Shown here piece by piece: positions 10,801 through 21,255 of a stretch of DNA of 64,000 nt; the stretch's first letter is position 1, and every line of letters starts with the position of its first letter. This DNA comes from Diphasiastrum complanatum (lineage: Eukaryota > Streptophyta > Lycopodiopsida > Lycopodiales > Lycopodiaceae): the NCBI GenBank assembly GCA_029204225.1, contig MU832134.1, positions 21,591-85,590 of the forward strand, read 5' to 3'. The notes under the pieces are model-generated. The model was given only the letters and a program-made list of their open reading frames with translations. It was not told the DNA's origin and did no database searches. The translations under genes were made by a program, and so were the position numbers.

Positions 10801-13331
10801 AATATGGGTATCAAATTAAAGCATTTATTAAGGGCAATTCATTTATGTAAGTTACCAAATGTTTCGGGTACAATGTGGTCCAGTTTGAGGAAATGTGTTA
10901 AAAGTTTTCTATGAAAATGTGTTCCATTTCCTGTCAAATCACTACATCGATAATGAGCAGTTACTATGCCAAGAGAGTTTCTGCATATATCAAATCTTAG
11001 TTTTCCCTGAACTTTTTGATAGACCCAAAGGAGTTAACATAACAAATACCCGGAATTTGAATTGGAGAGTCTTTTGAACACAAACAATCTGCATAGTACC
11101 TATTCTACTTTTCTAAATATGAAATAGGAGATTCGAACTAAAGAAATGTTAAACTTCAAAGAACCTTTCATGTTGACATGTATCAGGCTGTTCTCTTTCT
11201 TTCCAATGCTTAGCTGGTGCTATTCTCAGTTGGTTTTGCCTCCACCCTTTAAGATAATGAAGAAGCGTCCCATCATCTTAGCATGTCAGTTCCAGAGTTT
11301 AAGTCAAGCTGCCCACCCTCCCCCCATCTATCCTCCTGCATAAGTTTTTAATTTTTAATTTTTAATTTTTTGCGATTCTGGTCCAGAATCGCGTTTTTCT
11401 AGGAACATTTTTTCCCATAAACACGTTTATTGCAGCTATGGTATATATCTAATAGTGGATGATCTCATGGGGTGGCTTTATCTGAGGACAAATTGTATCA
11501 GTGCACGAGACTCGATGTTCAAGTTTTGCAAGAAGGCTCATTGAGGTTAGGGGATGTTATTTTACAAGAGTGGATCTAAATTTTTGGATAATGATCAATT
11601 AACGATTTGTTATCCTTTCACTGATGTAGATAGTCGCTACTTAATTATCATTGTCTAAACATCTGATTCAATATATTGTATAGCCTTGAGTTGGTTGAGC
11701 TAAAATATTGAGTTCGTCACCACGGATGACACCACTACAACTCCACTCAAGGTGGATGAAGATTGGACATAATATATTGTATGCAATAGGCAAGATTCAA
11801 GAACTTCTATATGAAGTTGCATGTTCCCATTATTTTATGTAGGTCAACACTACTTGCAAAAAATAGTTGAAAAACACAACTCTCTTATTATGGCATAACT
11901 CGAATCTACGCATGATGGGTTTGAAATGAAAGTAAATTTCAACTCTCTCATAATTCAGTTCAGAGCACATTTTGCATATTTTTTATTTGAGATGCTAATC
12001 TCTTGAATGCTTCTTGGTTTCCAAGGGGAGGCTCGAACCTGGGACCAAAGAAACTTTTGAATGATGTCACTATTGGCCCAACATCCTTTATTTTGAGTTT
12101 GAGAAGATCAAGATTTTGTGCATAACAATGCATTTATTACAATTGTGGGCCCTCCAAGAAAAAAGGGCTAAAATCTTGTGAACTAAGTTGAATACTATTC
12201 TAAACTTCATAGCATTTAAGAGAATCCATTAAGAAACGAGGAAACTCACTAAAGAAAGTAGGCTGGGTTCCTTCCTCATTGAAGGGCATTGAAGAGCTCT
12301 GAGCTCCACCATGCCCCCTCATGATCATGATCTCTCACCACCCTTGGATGAGGGAGGCACCCTCTCATCTTGGAGGTAGCACCCTCTCATCTTGGAGGTA
12401 GGCAACCATTTGAGCCCAGACACATTTAAAATGTGTGGTCCACAATCTGTTTCATCCCCGGCCCAAAATCACATTTGTAAACTTTTCAAAACCTAATCCC
12501 ATGATCTAAGTCTGCTTGCTAATTCATAGGAGAAGTAAACTCTCAAAGATCTTGAATGAAGAACTCCCTCGTTTTTGGTCTGTACAACCCCATAAGCTTG
12601 TTCGTATTACCCCGGAATACTGGTGTATACAAAGCATTTAGAAATCTTCCACATAAACTGTAATGAAATAAAGCAAAAAAATTCAGAAGTTTCAACACGG
12701 TAAGATGAAATTGCTCACGGATTTACTTTCTGCAAAGAACTGCTCATTCATCCATCAATCCAAGCTCTGTGATAAGAAAAGCTTTCTAACTTATCAATCA
12801 AGAACAATTATACACCTCCAACCGACATATCGGTCGAACTACTGAGCTGTATTTTAATCATCAACATCTTGTCCGTGACCATCAAAACCAATTAAGATTA
12901 ATTGTAACAACTCATCAAACAGCACAAACAGAACAACTCAACACAAGTTCATAAACCGTGATATTTTGCTGATTTATCTTATTCGTAAGCGTGTCACCAA
13001 CAGCGAAAACATTACCAAACGTGAAGAGTACTTACGTCCAGATGTTGAGAGTTTCGTTATGAATCGTAAACATGCTGAGAAGAGTTTCCTTAAGCGGCCA
13101 GTCAGCCCTGTAATGTTTCAATATATACTCATTGTCTCTGAGGTAGTCAGGGAGTGCATGATACTCCACCAGGTGATATTTCTCTTTAACCTTCTGCCAC
13201 AGCCTGCCCGCCTTTGAGGTAGATGGACTCTCTGGGGGACTCCGTTCCTTACTCAATTCCCCCGCCGGACCATCGGTTGTCGCTCCATCGGCCATATTGA
13301 GTTCTGACCGATCGCCTGAACTGCAAACCAT
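6158..13331 (-). CDS. HHP: Heptahelical transmembrane protein (HHP / PAQR, adiponectin-receptor-like), 3 exons
   Basis: Multipass membrane protein of the PAQR family; plant HHPs are linked to ABA, sugar and cold signalling. Exons are 13331-13036, 7274-7025 and 6817-6158. Introns are 7275-13035 (GTAAGT donor, TTTCAG acceptor) and 6818-7024 (GTATGC, TTGCAG). Phases agree and give 401 aa, near the size of Arabidopsis HHP4. Residues 52-99 are the conserved soluble block (LVEYHALPDYLRDNEY, then FTIHNETLNIWT) before TM1. Residues 116-155 form a Ser/Leu/Pro-rich loop with repeated SLP motifs. The remaining six helices are in exon 3. The PAQR zinc-site residues are present: Ser220-x3-His224, Asp241 and His369-x3-His373 (HQLFH). 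The C-terminus is LNWRDFKGCDA. The first ATG is used; Met13 is an alternative start. No break is seen. Two G-boxes lie upstream. Confidence 0.94.
7315..7356. repeat. (CT)n microsatellite in HHP intron 1
   Basis: Pure CT tract about 40 bp inside the acceptor end of HHP intron 1, so it could affect the pyrimidine context of splicing. Confidence 0.97.
7693..7732. repeat. (CT)n microsatellite
   Basis: Pure CT tract within HHP intron 1. Confidence 0.97.
8679..8730. repeat. (CT)n microsatellite
   Basis: Pure CT tract within HHP intron 1. Confidence 0.97.
9438..9457. repeat. 20-bp perfect palindrome with a GATC-rich cluster
   Basis: CAGCGGATCG is followed directly by its exact reverse complement. 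Within the next 60 bp come GATCCGGATC and two more half-sites (GCGATCCGGG and CCCGGATCGC). Related GCGTTCC/GGAACGC-type words recur near 9800-9860 and 10710-10760. Confidence 0.85.
10764..10799. repeat. (TG)n microsatellite
   Basis: Pure TG tract in HHP intron 1. It is preceded by several CGTTTCT/AGAAACG inverted words at 10706-10760. Confidence 0.97.
11372..11392. repeat. Perfect 10-bp hairpin, 1-nt spacer
   Basis: GCGATTCTGG at 11372-11381 and CCAGAATCGC at 11383-11392 are exact reverse complements separated by one base. They are followed by GCGTTTTTCTAGGAAC-type sequence like that at 10.7 kb. Confidence 0.8.
12021..12083 (-). repeat. tRNA-derived SINE-like fragment (B box)
   Basis: On the minus strand there is a Pol III B-box-like word (GGTTCGAGCCT) and an A-box-like word (TTGGGCCAATAGTG) about 35 bp upstream of it. 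It shares the word CCAAAGAAACTTTT with a similar fragment at 14076-14142, suggesting one repeat family. Confidence 0.4.
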
Positions 13332-13470
13332 CTACGCTTTCAATCTCTTACGTCTCCGTCTGCAATCAACCCACAAACTCAAGCAATTCAGATGAATCTG
13401 CGTTGTTCTCACTCCACCAACTCCGAAAGCAGTTATTAATTCTTTCCTTCATAAAATTTGCTAAACAAAC

Positions 13471-13646
13471 ATGATCAGATCTCTTTTCTGAACTAGCTCA
13501 ATCCAAAAACGATGCTATTCACTAGATTACTCTGCTTCCAGAGAGAAACAAGGCTTGAACATGATCTGATCTCTTTTCTGAATTAGCTCAATCCAAAAAC
13601 GATGCTATTCACTAGATTACTCTGCTTCCAGAGAGAAACAAGGCTT
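13471..13646. repeat. Recent 90-bp tandem duplication upstream of HHP
   Basis: Positions 13471-13560 recur at 13561-13646 with two visible substitutions. On the minus strand this is about 140-315 bp upstream of the HHP ATG, so it is in the 5' UTR or proximal promoter. Confidence 0.93.
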
Positions 13647-13851
13647 AGCAAGCCATACTTAAATCGTTTTGCTCGCCCAATTCCTAAGGAATTCTATGGA
13701 GCAGAGAAAGAAAAGAGGGTTCGATCAGCGATCCAATCTGTCAGTCTATTGTCACATACGAAATATCGCCAGCTCTACCGAATATCTCAAATCTACCGAA
13801 TCTTAGATTCGCCTGCTAGACCTAGAATCCGACTAACCGATACCTACACGC

Positions 13852-13908
13852 CACGTGTCTAATCGTCCATAACCCTAGCAAGCACCAGCAATGGTTCTTT
13901 GACACGTG
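13852..13908 (-). promoter_or_regulatory. Two G-box / ABRE-core sites upstream of HHP
   Basis: CACGTG occurs at 13852-13857 and 13903-13908, both with ABRE-like contexts (CCACGTGTC and GACACGTGTG). They lie about 520-580 bp upstream of the HHP start codon. G-boxes bind bZIP and bHLH factors. ABA or light control is inference. Confidence 0.45.
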
Positions 13909-13909
13909 T

Positions 13910-16500
13910 GCACAGACCCTTTGCGTGACGGCTCTCGCTTTCTGTCCTGCCTTGTATCTTGTACATGAAAGCAGCAAGCACGCAATGCCAGAAGCCATAT
14001 AAAGTTTGGTATATTTTATGACACTCTAAAAGTAGACGTCAGCTCGTCAACGAGAATTGGCCAAAACAATGCCAAAGTGGGGCTTGGATTTGAACCCAAA
14101 GAAACTTTTTATGTGAAACTAAACAACTGAGCCAACCCAATTGGATACGATTGCATTGGTTCTAGCAATCAACTTGTCAAGCCCAGCGGAACATTCAAAG
14201 GAGTTCGACGATCAAGTTACAGTAGTTTTTTGGTATTGCCTTGGAAAAGGCATTTCTATGTGTTCAAGTTGGTCAATGGAGTTTTTGCACAAGTCGCCGT
14301 TAAAGTCAGGGTCTTAAATGATAAGGATATGTGCGCACAAAAAACTTTGTCACAGTGTTAAACGATTTTATTGCAAGAACTCGATCGCTTAGATGCGCCT
14401 CTATATGCAAGTCGTTGATAGCAAAAAATTCTTGCTTTTCTCTTTTTCTTACATTTATTCTTACAACTTAAATGCACCTTAATATGCAAGTCATAATTTT
14501 TTTATTTTTTGCATGCATCCCTAGGCTCTCAACATGCATGACAACAATAATCAGATAAACATTATCTATTTGCGTTCACAAAATCATTTCATATATGTTC
14601 TTATACAATTATTATATCTCCATTCATGTACACACTTTGAATCAAAATTCAATCTAAAAGGAAATACTAACCATTATGCCACAGTTCCAAGACATCCAGG
14701 ATTTTCAAATAGCTAATTACCTTACATCCAATCTTAGACAATTACATTTAAGAAATTTGTTGCAATGCCTATATGGTATACCACAACGTTCTTGCTTTAA
14801 AGTGCTTCTTGGCAAGTAAATAGATGGACTTACTCCCTCATTAATAGACAGCTTTGTTGGTTGTGCCGAAAAAAAAATTCAAATGATAAATAAATTAAGG
14901 TGCAAAGAACATTGATCTAAGGCAATTTAATAGAACAAAGTTTAAGTGATCTCAATTTGAATTCGGAGGATGAGAGAAAGATTTTTATTGGCAAGTTAGA
15001 GACTTGGCCTACCACTTACTTGAAGTGAGTAAGCATACTTGAGTACTTTCCAACAAGTGCACTTACCTTGCCCTACGTTGGCATTGTTTTTTGCTATGTA
15101 ATGTGTCACCTAAAGGTAAGTCCATTTTTTGTGAAAGGTAAGTCCCAACTCAACCAAATGGGAGAATGGGAGGAGGGTCTTTGGACACCCTCTCCCACTT
15201 AACCTTCCTATGTGAAAAACATCCTTAGTGTGAAGGTTGCCTTTTTGGATGTGAGTGTTCACCTAGTAGGCATGAGGTAAGCACAAAGAAGAAAGATGAT
15301 GTTGTAAGCACAACAAAGTCACATCATGTAATGTTTGTCATGGTGTATACACTAAGAATGTTGCATTGTCAGTCATAACTTTTATGTAACTTGAAAAAAA
15401 AATTAAGGTTAATAAGCAATCAAATTTCTTACTACACTATGGAATCAACTCTATTATACATAAGTGATTGGTATGACATTTTATTGTTTATTCTTGATGT
15501 GCATTAAACTGTGGAAAGTATATCATTCATCAAGAATTAAGAGTTGTGGTGAGGTTTGGTGGATTTCCTTAAATAGAAGCACATCACATTATGACCTTTA
15601 AAAGAGACACGCTTGTAGGTTATTAATCCTACAGTCCAAATATTTTATTGAAAGTAGACTTTGGCCCATAAAAGGTACATCAACTAGGAGGAGGATGTTA
15701 GAAGACCTACAAGTCAAAAAATGTGGGCCATAGAGGATCTTAAATATCATGGATTGAAATCGAATGAAAGGCTTTTAGCAGATAACTATTATATTGTGGT
15801 AACAAACTAGTACATATTATCATTGATTTTATACAAATGTACATTCTATATTTAGGAATAGTAGAAGCCTAAACATGGAGCACATGGCTCCTATATGATA
15901 AGACGCAATCGCCAAAGTTTGAGTTTGCATAGGTCGAACATTAGTGAGCAAATCTACTCAATTCACGTTTTGTTATTTTGTTTCACAATGATCAATTTAT
16001 ATTATTTTGTTTATGTGACTTCTCGACTCCCAAATCTCTTTAGTGTTTAGACTCCCTACCATTCGTGTTCAAGTCCCTATTTTTGGGGTCTCAACCTTTT
16101 CTATCACATTTCACACTTGTTATACTCCTCTGAGAGTCCTTACGATCATTGCCTAGCCTATAATGATCGCCACGTGAAGATTATGCAACCAAAAGGATAC
16201 ATGGAGGCCAAACCACCCAACCAATTGGAAACCGATAGTCAAATCCATAACCGCTTCACCCCAGAGCAATAACTTCTCTTCATGCTCGTTCCAAAATTCG
16301 GGACTAGAGCTTTAAGACTGAAAATCTTGGTGTGCTCAATGCAAAAACTGAAGCGGGAGTAGCAGAACTTTTGAAATCATTGTATGCTTATAGTGAAATA
16401 TGAGGTAGGACTATTTTTCGACACAACATAAACATTACAAAAGTAAGGTATGCTAGATCTATTCATGTTGATTTATTGTAGTTTGAAGCATTTACGGATT
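13910..16500. other. Spacer upstream of HHP and transposase copy 1; no gene recognised
   Basis: AT-rich sequence without a recognisable coding domain. It contains a tRNA-like SINE fragment (14076-14142) and near-palindromic GTAAG/CTTAC words around 15020-15140. I see nothing else I can support. Confidence 0.55.
14076..14142 (-). repeat. tRNA-derived SINE-like fragment (A and B boxes)
   Basis: The minus strand has an A-box-like word (GGGTTGGCTCAGTTG) and a B-box-like word (GGTTCAAATCC) spaced as in a tRNA. The core word CCAAAGAAACTTTT is shared with 12021-12083. Confidence 0.45.
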
Positions 16501-16513
16501 GTAGCTTTCAACA

Positions 16514-18640
16514 ATGGCAATATTCCATTTGCATGTTGCTCTTCCTATGGAATGCACTCCAATTATTAAGAAAAATTCGAAAGTTATAGAGAATGTTGCT
16601 GCAATAGTTAGAGAATTGAGAATGAATAATCATAGGAATATAGATTTGTGGCTGGATGGATCAATTTATCCTAATGATCCAACTACCAATTTGTGTCCAA
16701 ATTTTAAATCCGTAACTCATCTTCTCAGATTTGTATGTGAAGGAAATAGCGGAATACTTGAATATTGTCAAAGGTTACGTGATATTGGAATGCATAGCAT
16801 ATCTTGTCTTAATCAGCAATTATAGTTTGCTAATCAACAATTGCAACGTGCAAATTAGCAATTGCTTCATTATGTGCAATACACTAGTGCTGAAAACAAT
16901 GCACTCAAGAATGCTATGTCAGAGTTGAATGCTACAATCACTACTCTTCGGGGATCAAACCAAGAAATGTTAGAATCCATGGAAAAGTTGCGATTCGAGG
17001 GTTTAAAATCTGTTGTTGATATAAAAGTTATCAAAAAGGTAATGATGAAGAGAAAAAGAAAGAGAGTATCGATGAAGAATATTGATGACTTACCTACACA
17101 TAGAGGCAATCAGAAAAAAAGAATTCGAACATTCAAGTATGTTTTCATATAAACTATTTATTTGATTTGTATGTGTCAGACTGTTTTGATTAAGGTTCAA
17201 TCATACTTGGATGCAAATGTGATTGTGGGTGCATGTGATGTTTCTGGAATTAGCAGAAATGCTTATTCTACTTTTTTTAGAATAGTTAAAGAAGCTTTTC
17301 CTCAAGTGATGGTGAAGACAACTTATCTTCCGCATCCATATCGGATAAGATTAGCAAGAAATTATTATAATGATGGAATGTTCAAATTAGTTGGCCAACC
17401 ACTTCATATAACTGAATTATACAAATCAGAATATGGTGAGCTCAATTACAACGATTGTAATAATATTTTTCTTGATATTGAAAATGCTCTAAAATACATT
17501 TCGATTCTATAAACTAGACGAACATCAAGTAAATGGAAAGATCATTATTGTAATAAAATTAGATGAATCTGAAATCATCAATGGTCAAAAGTTGGAACGA
17601 GTGAGTGTCACTTTGATGAACAAAATTTCAGTATAGATGATCGATGTTTAGTGTTCAATCGGAAAATCACATATGGTGGTTGGCGGCATTCCAGGTATAC
17701 ATTTCAATTTTCATTTAAAGTATCATTATGAACATTTCATACATTGCCATTTTTTATTGACATGTCATGCATTATATGCTTCTCTACAGGTCTTGAAAGA
17801 TGACCATAAAATACTTTCATGGATATTTTCAAGAACAAATTATGGCGAGATTATAAAGAGACATTTGGAGGGTGACAAGTTTACAATCGAAAATCATGGA
17901 AGTTTTCAAATCCAATGGCACCTTGCAAGGGATTTGAAAACATTAAAATGTATGTATAATGTCTCTCATGGTACAACATCAAAGCATCCATGTCTTTATT
18001 GCATGAAGAATTGCTACAATATGAATTTGAGATGATCAAACATTGGCCCAACACAAGAAGCTGAAAATTCAAATATAAAAAGTGCTCTGCCAATTCCATT
18101 AAAAAATGTTCACATATGCACGTTGCATGCTGAGGTTCGTATTATTGAAAAACTTATTTACCTGCATATTCTCCTAGCATGGAATCATAAACCGGAGTCT
18201 GTGGCTAAAGCAACAATTAGGAGGTTGGAAATAGTTTTGTCAAATGTAGGACTACATTAAGAGAATCTCACGATTGAAAAAAGTGATAGACACTTCGGAA
18301 AAAAAAGAAAACGTTCCTAATAAGCCATCAATTGGAGGTTCTAAAGCAAGAAGATTCTTATCCAATCACACATGCAAAGAATCAAGTGTCACATACGAAA
18401 TTTGGAGAGAAATTGTTCAATCCACACGAACACTAGAAGGAAGTAATCGAGTGGAAAAGGGGAACCAACTTAGACAAACTCATAGGTGTAATCAGGAAAG
18501 AAAACCTATCATCAGAAGATATGAGGACTTTGCAAAATCATTGCACTATATTTGTAAAATCTATACATGATTGTTGGGGAAAAGACAACGTTACACATTA
18601 CATGGTGTTATTGTGTTCAACAACGTTTGCTCTGCTAATG
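16514..18640 (+). pseudogene. Transposase-like gene of an unnamed family, copy 1 (decayed)
   Basis: The frames at 16514-17152 encode an N-terminal region, then a coiled coil (about 16862-17010) and a basic KRKRKR nuclear-localisation-like stretch. From 17180 the sequence aligns piece by piece with the minus-strand gene at 51.7-53.6 kb. Shared words are NNIFLD; IKLD at about 17560 followed by KLERVSVTLMN; NHIWW; WHLARDLKTLKCM with a CLYCM zinc-like pair at about 17920-18005; VHICTLH; and THYMV at the end. A 95-bp GT-AG intron fits at 17695-17789. Several stops and frameshifts break it, and the C-terminal part is missing after 18640. DDE-type transposase activity is inferred from the spacing of conserved acidic residues. 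Confidence 0.65.
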
Positions 18641-19510
18641 TCATATCCTCCAATGGCCTCTACATTTCCGGAGGGGATATATCGAGTCCTTGGGGGATAT
18701 TTTTTTTGGAATTCCAAAAATTCCTCCTCTATAGGCAAAGTTTCTTCATAGGCTTTAGATTTTTCAATCATGGCCTCCAAGGCCTCATTGCCATATTTCC
18801 AATTGCCATCTTTATCATACTCTATCTCACTTTCAAAGTCATCATATGTGTAATCAACAATGTTAGAAAATTCTGATAAATTTTGTGCAAAACTTGAGAG
18901 AATTTCATCCTCTCTCAAATTCAAAACATCTTCTATATCATTAAATAAAATATAACTCTCATTATTTATAAAATATACGGAAATATCAAGTAGAGTTAAT
19001 TGATTGACAAGAGATGTAGATGGATGAGAATCAGAGATTATAGAACGAGGGAGAGTTTTGTGATAATATGAAGCCATAGATGCTTCAACTTCAATCCCTA
19101 TATCAATATCTACATCATCTACATCAATTGGAACAAATGCAGATGCTTCAATCATTGGAATAGTAGAAGATTCTACAGACTCATCATCTGAAAGTTTAGC
19201 AGATATGTAAAAGACAAAAGCCATTTGATTAGAAGGCGAGATATTCTCTTATGGATACCACAATATATATTTCTTTTGAAATGATCATGCAGGTTAGAGT
19301 ACTTTCTATTGTGTTTATGCTTAAAGGAGGGTTGGGATGCACAAGGTCCTAAAAATGAACGAAACAAAAACTATCTATATCTTGAACAGGAGTACTAATA
19401 ATCTGAGAAAAATTATCAAGAAGAGAAAGTAAATTATAACGATTCTCATAAACTAGCTTATCGATATCAAAGGGTGCAAAAAAAATACTGGAAAAATACT
19501 CTAATTATTT
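18598..19510 (-). pseudogene. Unidentified acidic ORF (208 aa) with upstream open sequence
   Basis: A 208-codon frame (18598-19224) rich in Asp, Glu and Ser, with clusters such as PIDVDDVDIDIGIE and YDDFESEIEYDKDG. The last 30 or so codons are antisense to the end of the transposase-like gene, so the true end is probably near 18690. The sequence upstream on the same strand (19240-19500) stays open in another frame (IDKLVYENRYNLLSLLDNF). I do not recognise a family. It may be an accessory ORF of the same mobile element. Confidence 0.4.
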
Positions 19511-19678
19511 AGATGGAATGTCACTGGCATTAAAAAGTCTAGAAGTTTGTCATCTGAGGACATGGAGGAACTAGCCATATTGAACCTGATATCAGTTCAA
19601 CGCAACTGAATGATTTTGGTCGAGGAATTCTGATCCTATGTTCTTCTTGTTCGCCCACTGATCCGTTGTTGGATAGTA

Positions 19679-20227
19679 ATGATGCGGACTAAGCAAACAG
19701 CACAAATCCACCCTGGTGGAATCCCAATCACAGGAGGAGGTCAGGGAAATCCTCCACCACCGCCTCATCCACCACCACCTCCTCCTAGGCCAAAAGGCAG
19801 ACGAACAGACCCTCCCTGGCTGAAGGATATTTGGAAGCTACAGAAGACCAATAATCTTCTGAATCCGAAAGCTCACATACAGAGATCCATTAGATAGGTT
19901 ACGAGAAGTCTATCTGCAGATGTGAGATGGACTATAACGGCAATTGAGACGTTGCACACTGCATATGAGGATTTCCAAGTGAAATTTTTTTTAGATAGTG
20001 TTGTTGCTGCTGTCCATGCCAAGAGGGTGACCATCATGCCCAAGGATTTCAACATTGTGTTCATGCTACATGACACATATGACAAATTTGCTGAGTACTT
20101 CAGACCGGCTCTCTCCTCTCCTCCAAAACAAAATGCAGAGAAAGAAAAAACGAAAGCAATCTCAACCATCCCGGTTTGTTTTTCGAGTACAGAGCGGGAG
20201 TGTTTCAAAGGAGAGGAAGTCTCATGA
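19679..20227 (+). pseudogene. Divergent histone H3-like domain with Pro-rich insertion, one internal stop
   Basis: The frame starts with RTKQTA (residues 3-8), the H3 tail signature. A proline run follows (about residues 28-38), and then a region that aligns without gaps to the H3 core. WLKDIWKLQKTNNLL matches the alpha-N region ALREIRKYQKSTELL. QRSIR matches QRLVR. ADVRW matches TDLRF. HAKRVTIMPKD at 20015-20047 is identical to the H3 alpha2/L2 segment. One TAG (19895-19897) falls exactly where H3 has a Glu codon. Many normally invariant H3 residues differ, so it is not a replication or CENH3 histone gene. The reading frame probably shifted near 20110-20140 into the linker frame described next. 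Confidence 0.75.
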
Positions 20228-21147
20228 ACCTCCTACTAAAGCGAGAGATTTTTCAAAGCCTTATCCTCTGCATGAGATTCTAATTGCTCGAGAATCTCCT
20301 CCTAAGTCTCCTTCTTCTCCTCCTAGATCTCAATCTCCATCTTCTCCTCCTAAATCTTTCTCTCCTAATAAATCTCCTCTTCCATCAAAATCTCAGTCTC
20401 CTCCCACCCTCACAGACATTAGTTTCCTCCCTCCAGTTTTAGAAAAAGATCTAGCTGATTTTGTAAATTTAAAGGTCGAATCCATTTTGAATGACAATTC
20501 TTTGAGTAGCTTGTCTGTATTACTTCCTTCACCCCCTACACTTGCTTTTGTAGATACTCCTAAATATGTACATTATGACCAATTGTTAAACACATATCTT
20601 AAAACTCTAGGTCCTCTATACAGTTTTAAGATGCCAAGGACCAATGCTGGTCTTCCCCTTTCTAGAATAGATACAGTTGAATCTGAAAATAGGGATAAAG
20701 CAGTAGGCGACAATGTAGGAGAGGGGGCAATTGAGTACTGAATGGAGTTTTTCCAGAGCCCACTGTTTATAGATGTAGCATTGTTTCTGCTTCAATTCAT
20801 GGAGGCTTTTGATTTCCCTGATTTCAAAAGTCTACACGATGATATGCTTCAATATGTGAGACTGGGGACTCCAATTCTCATGCTCCCATACATAACAAAG
20901 TAAGTGTATTTGTATCAGATTTTATTAAGTTAAATTTTTTATATGCATTTTGATTTCACATTTCATTCTCATAAATTTATTGTTTTGTTATTGTAGTGAT
21001 CATTGGAGCTTATACGTGTTGTCCTTATATGTCAATGATGAGGGTGTGTGTAATCCAGTTTGTTTAAAGATAAACTCTATTACACACACACAAAATTGCC
21101 AGGAGCCATATCTAGAAAATGTTGGAACTCTTTCTAATACCACATGA
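20055..21147 (+). pseudogene. Basic Ser/Pro linker plus Ulp1/C48-like protease start, probably fused to the H3-like domain
   Basis: After the H3-like part the +1 frame runs as a basic stretch (QRKKKRKQSQPSR), then a long Ser-Pro-rich linker (about 20270-20420), then a more globular region to a TGA at 20739. The same frame continues at 20742 (MEFFQSPLF) to a GTAAGT donor. A 97-bp intron (20900-20996) ends in TTGTAG. Splicing joins MLPYIT to NDHWSLYVLSLYV, the His-Trp motif of Ulp1/C48 cysteine proteases. The expected following Asp appears as Asn (INSITHT), and no catalytic Cys region is seen, so the protease is truncated and dead. The fusion to H3 is inferred from one needed frameshift. Confidence 0.55.
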
Positions 21148-21255
21148 AATAGCATATATGAAGCTGAAAATGGTTGATGCAGAGATAAAAATTTATCAAT
21201 ATTGGTTCGACGCGCTCTTGTATTTATTGCTTGGTTTCTTTTCACATCGTGGGCA

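Larger units (their letters stand above)
7275..13035 (-). other. HHP intron 1, 5.76 kb, filled with repeats
   Basis: A large intron bounded by a GTAAGT donor and a TTTCAG acceptor on the minus strand. It holds three (CT)n tracts, one (TG)n tract, poly-T runs, a 20-bp perfect palindrome, a 10-bp perfect hairpin and a tRNA-like repeat. No nested gene is recognised. Open frames at 8379-8588, 8861-9353 and 9702-10081 show no known domain. Confidence 0.85.

Noticed and set aside
13602-13862. 86-aa plus-strand ORF upstream of HHP
   Set aside because: It lies in the duplicated 5' region of a minus-strand gene and has no recognisable domain.
18598-19224. Endogenous pararetrovirus coat or movement protein
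   Set aside because: Only the acidic composition suggested it; I found no zinc finger, protease or RT nearby to support it.
19679-20227. Normal histone H3 or CENH3 gene
   Set aside because: Too diverged outside the HAKRVTIMPKD core, has a Pro-rich insertion and an internal stop.
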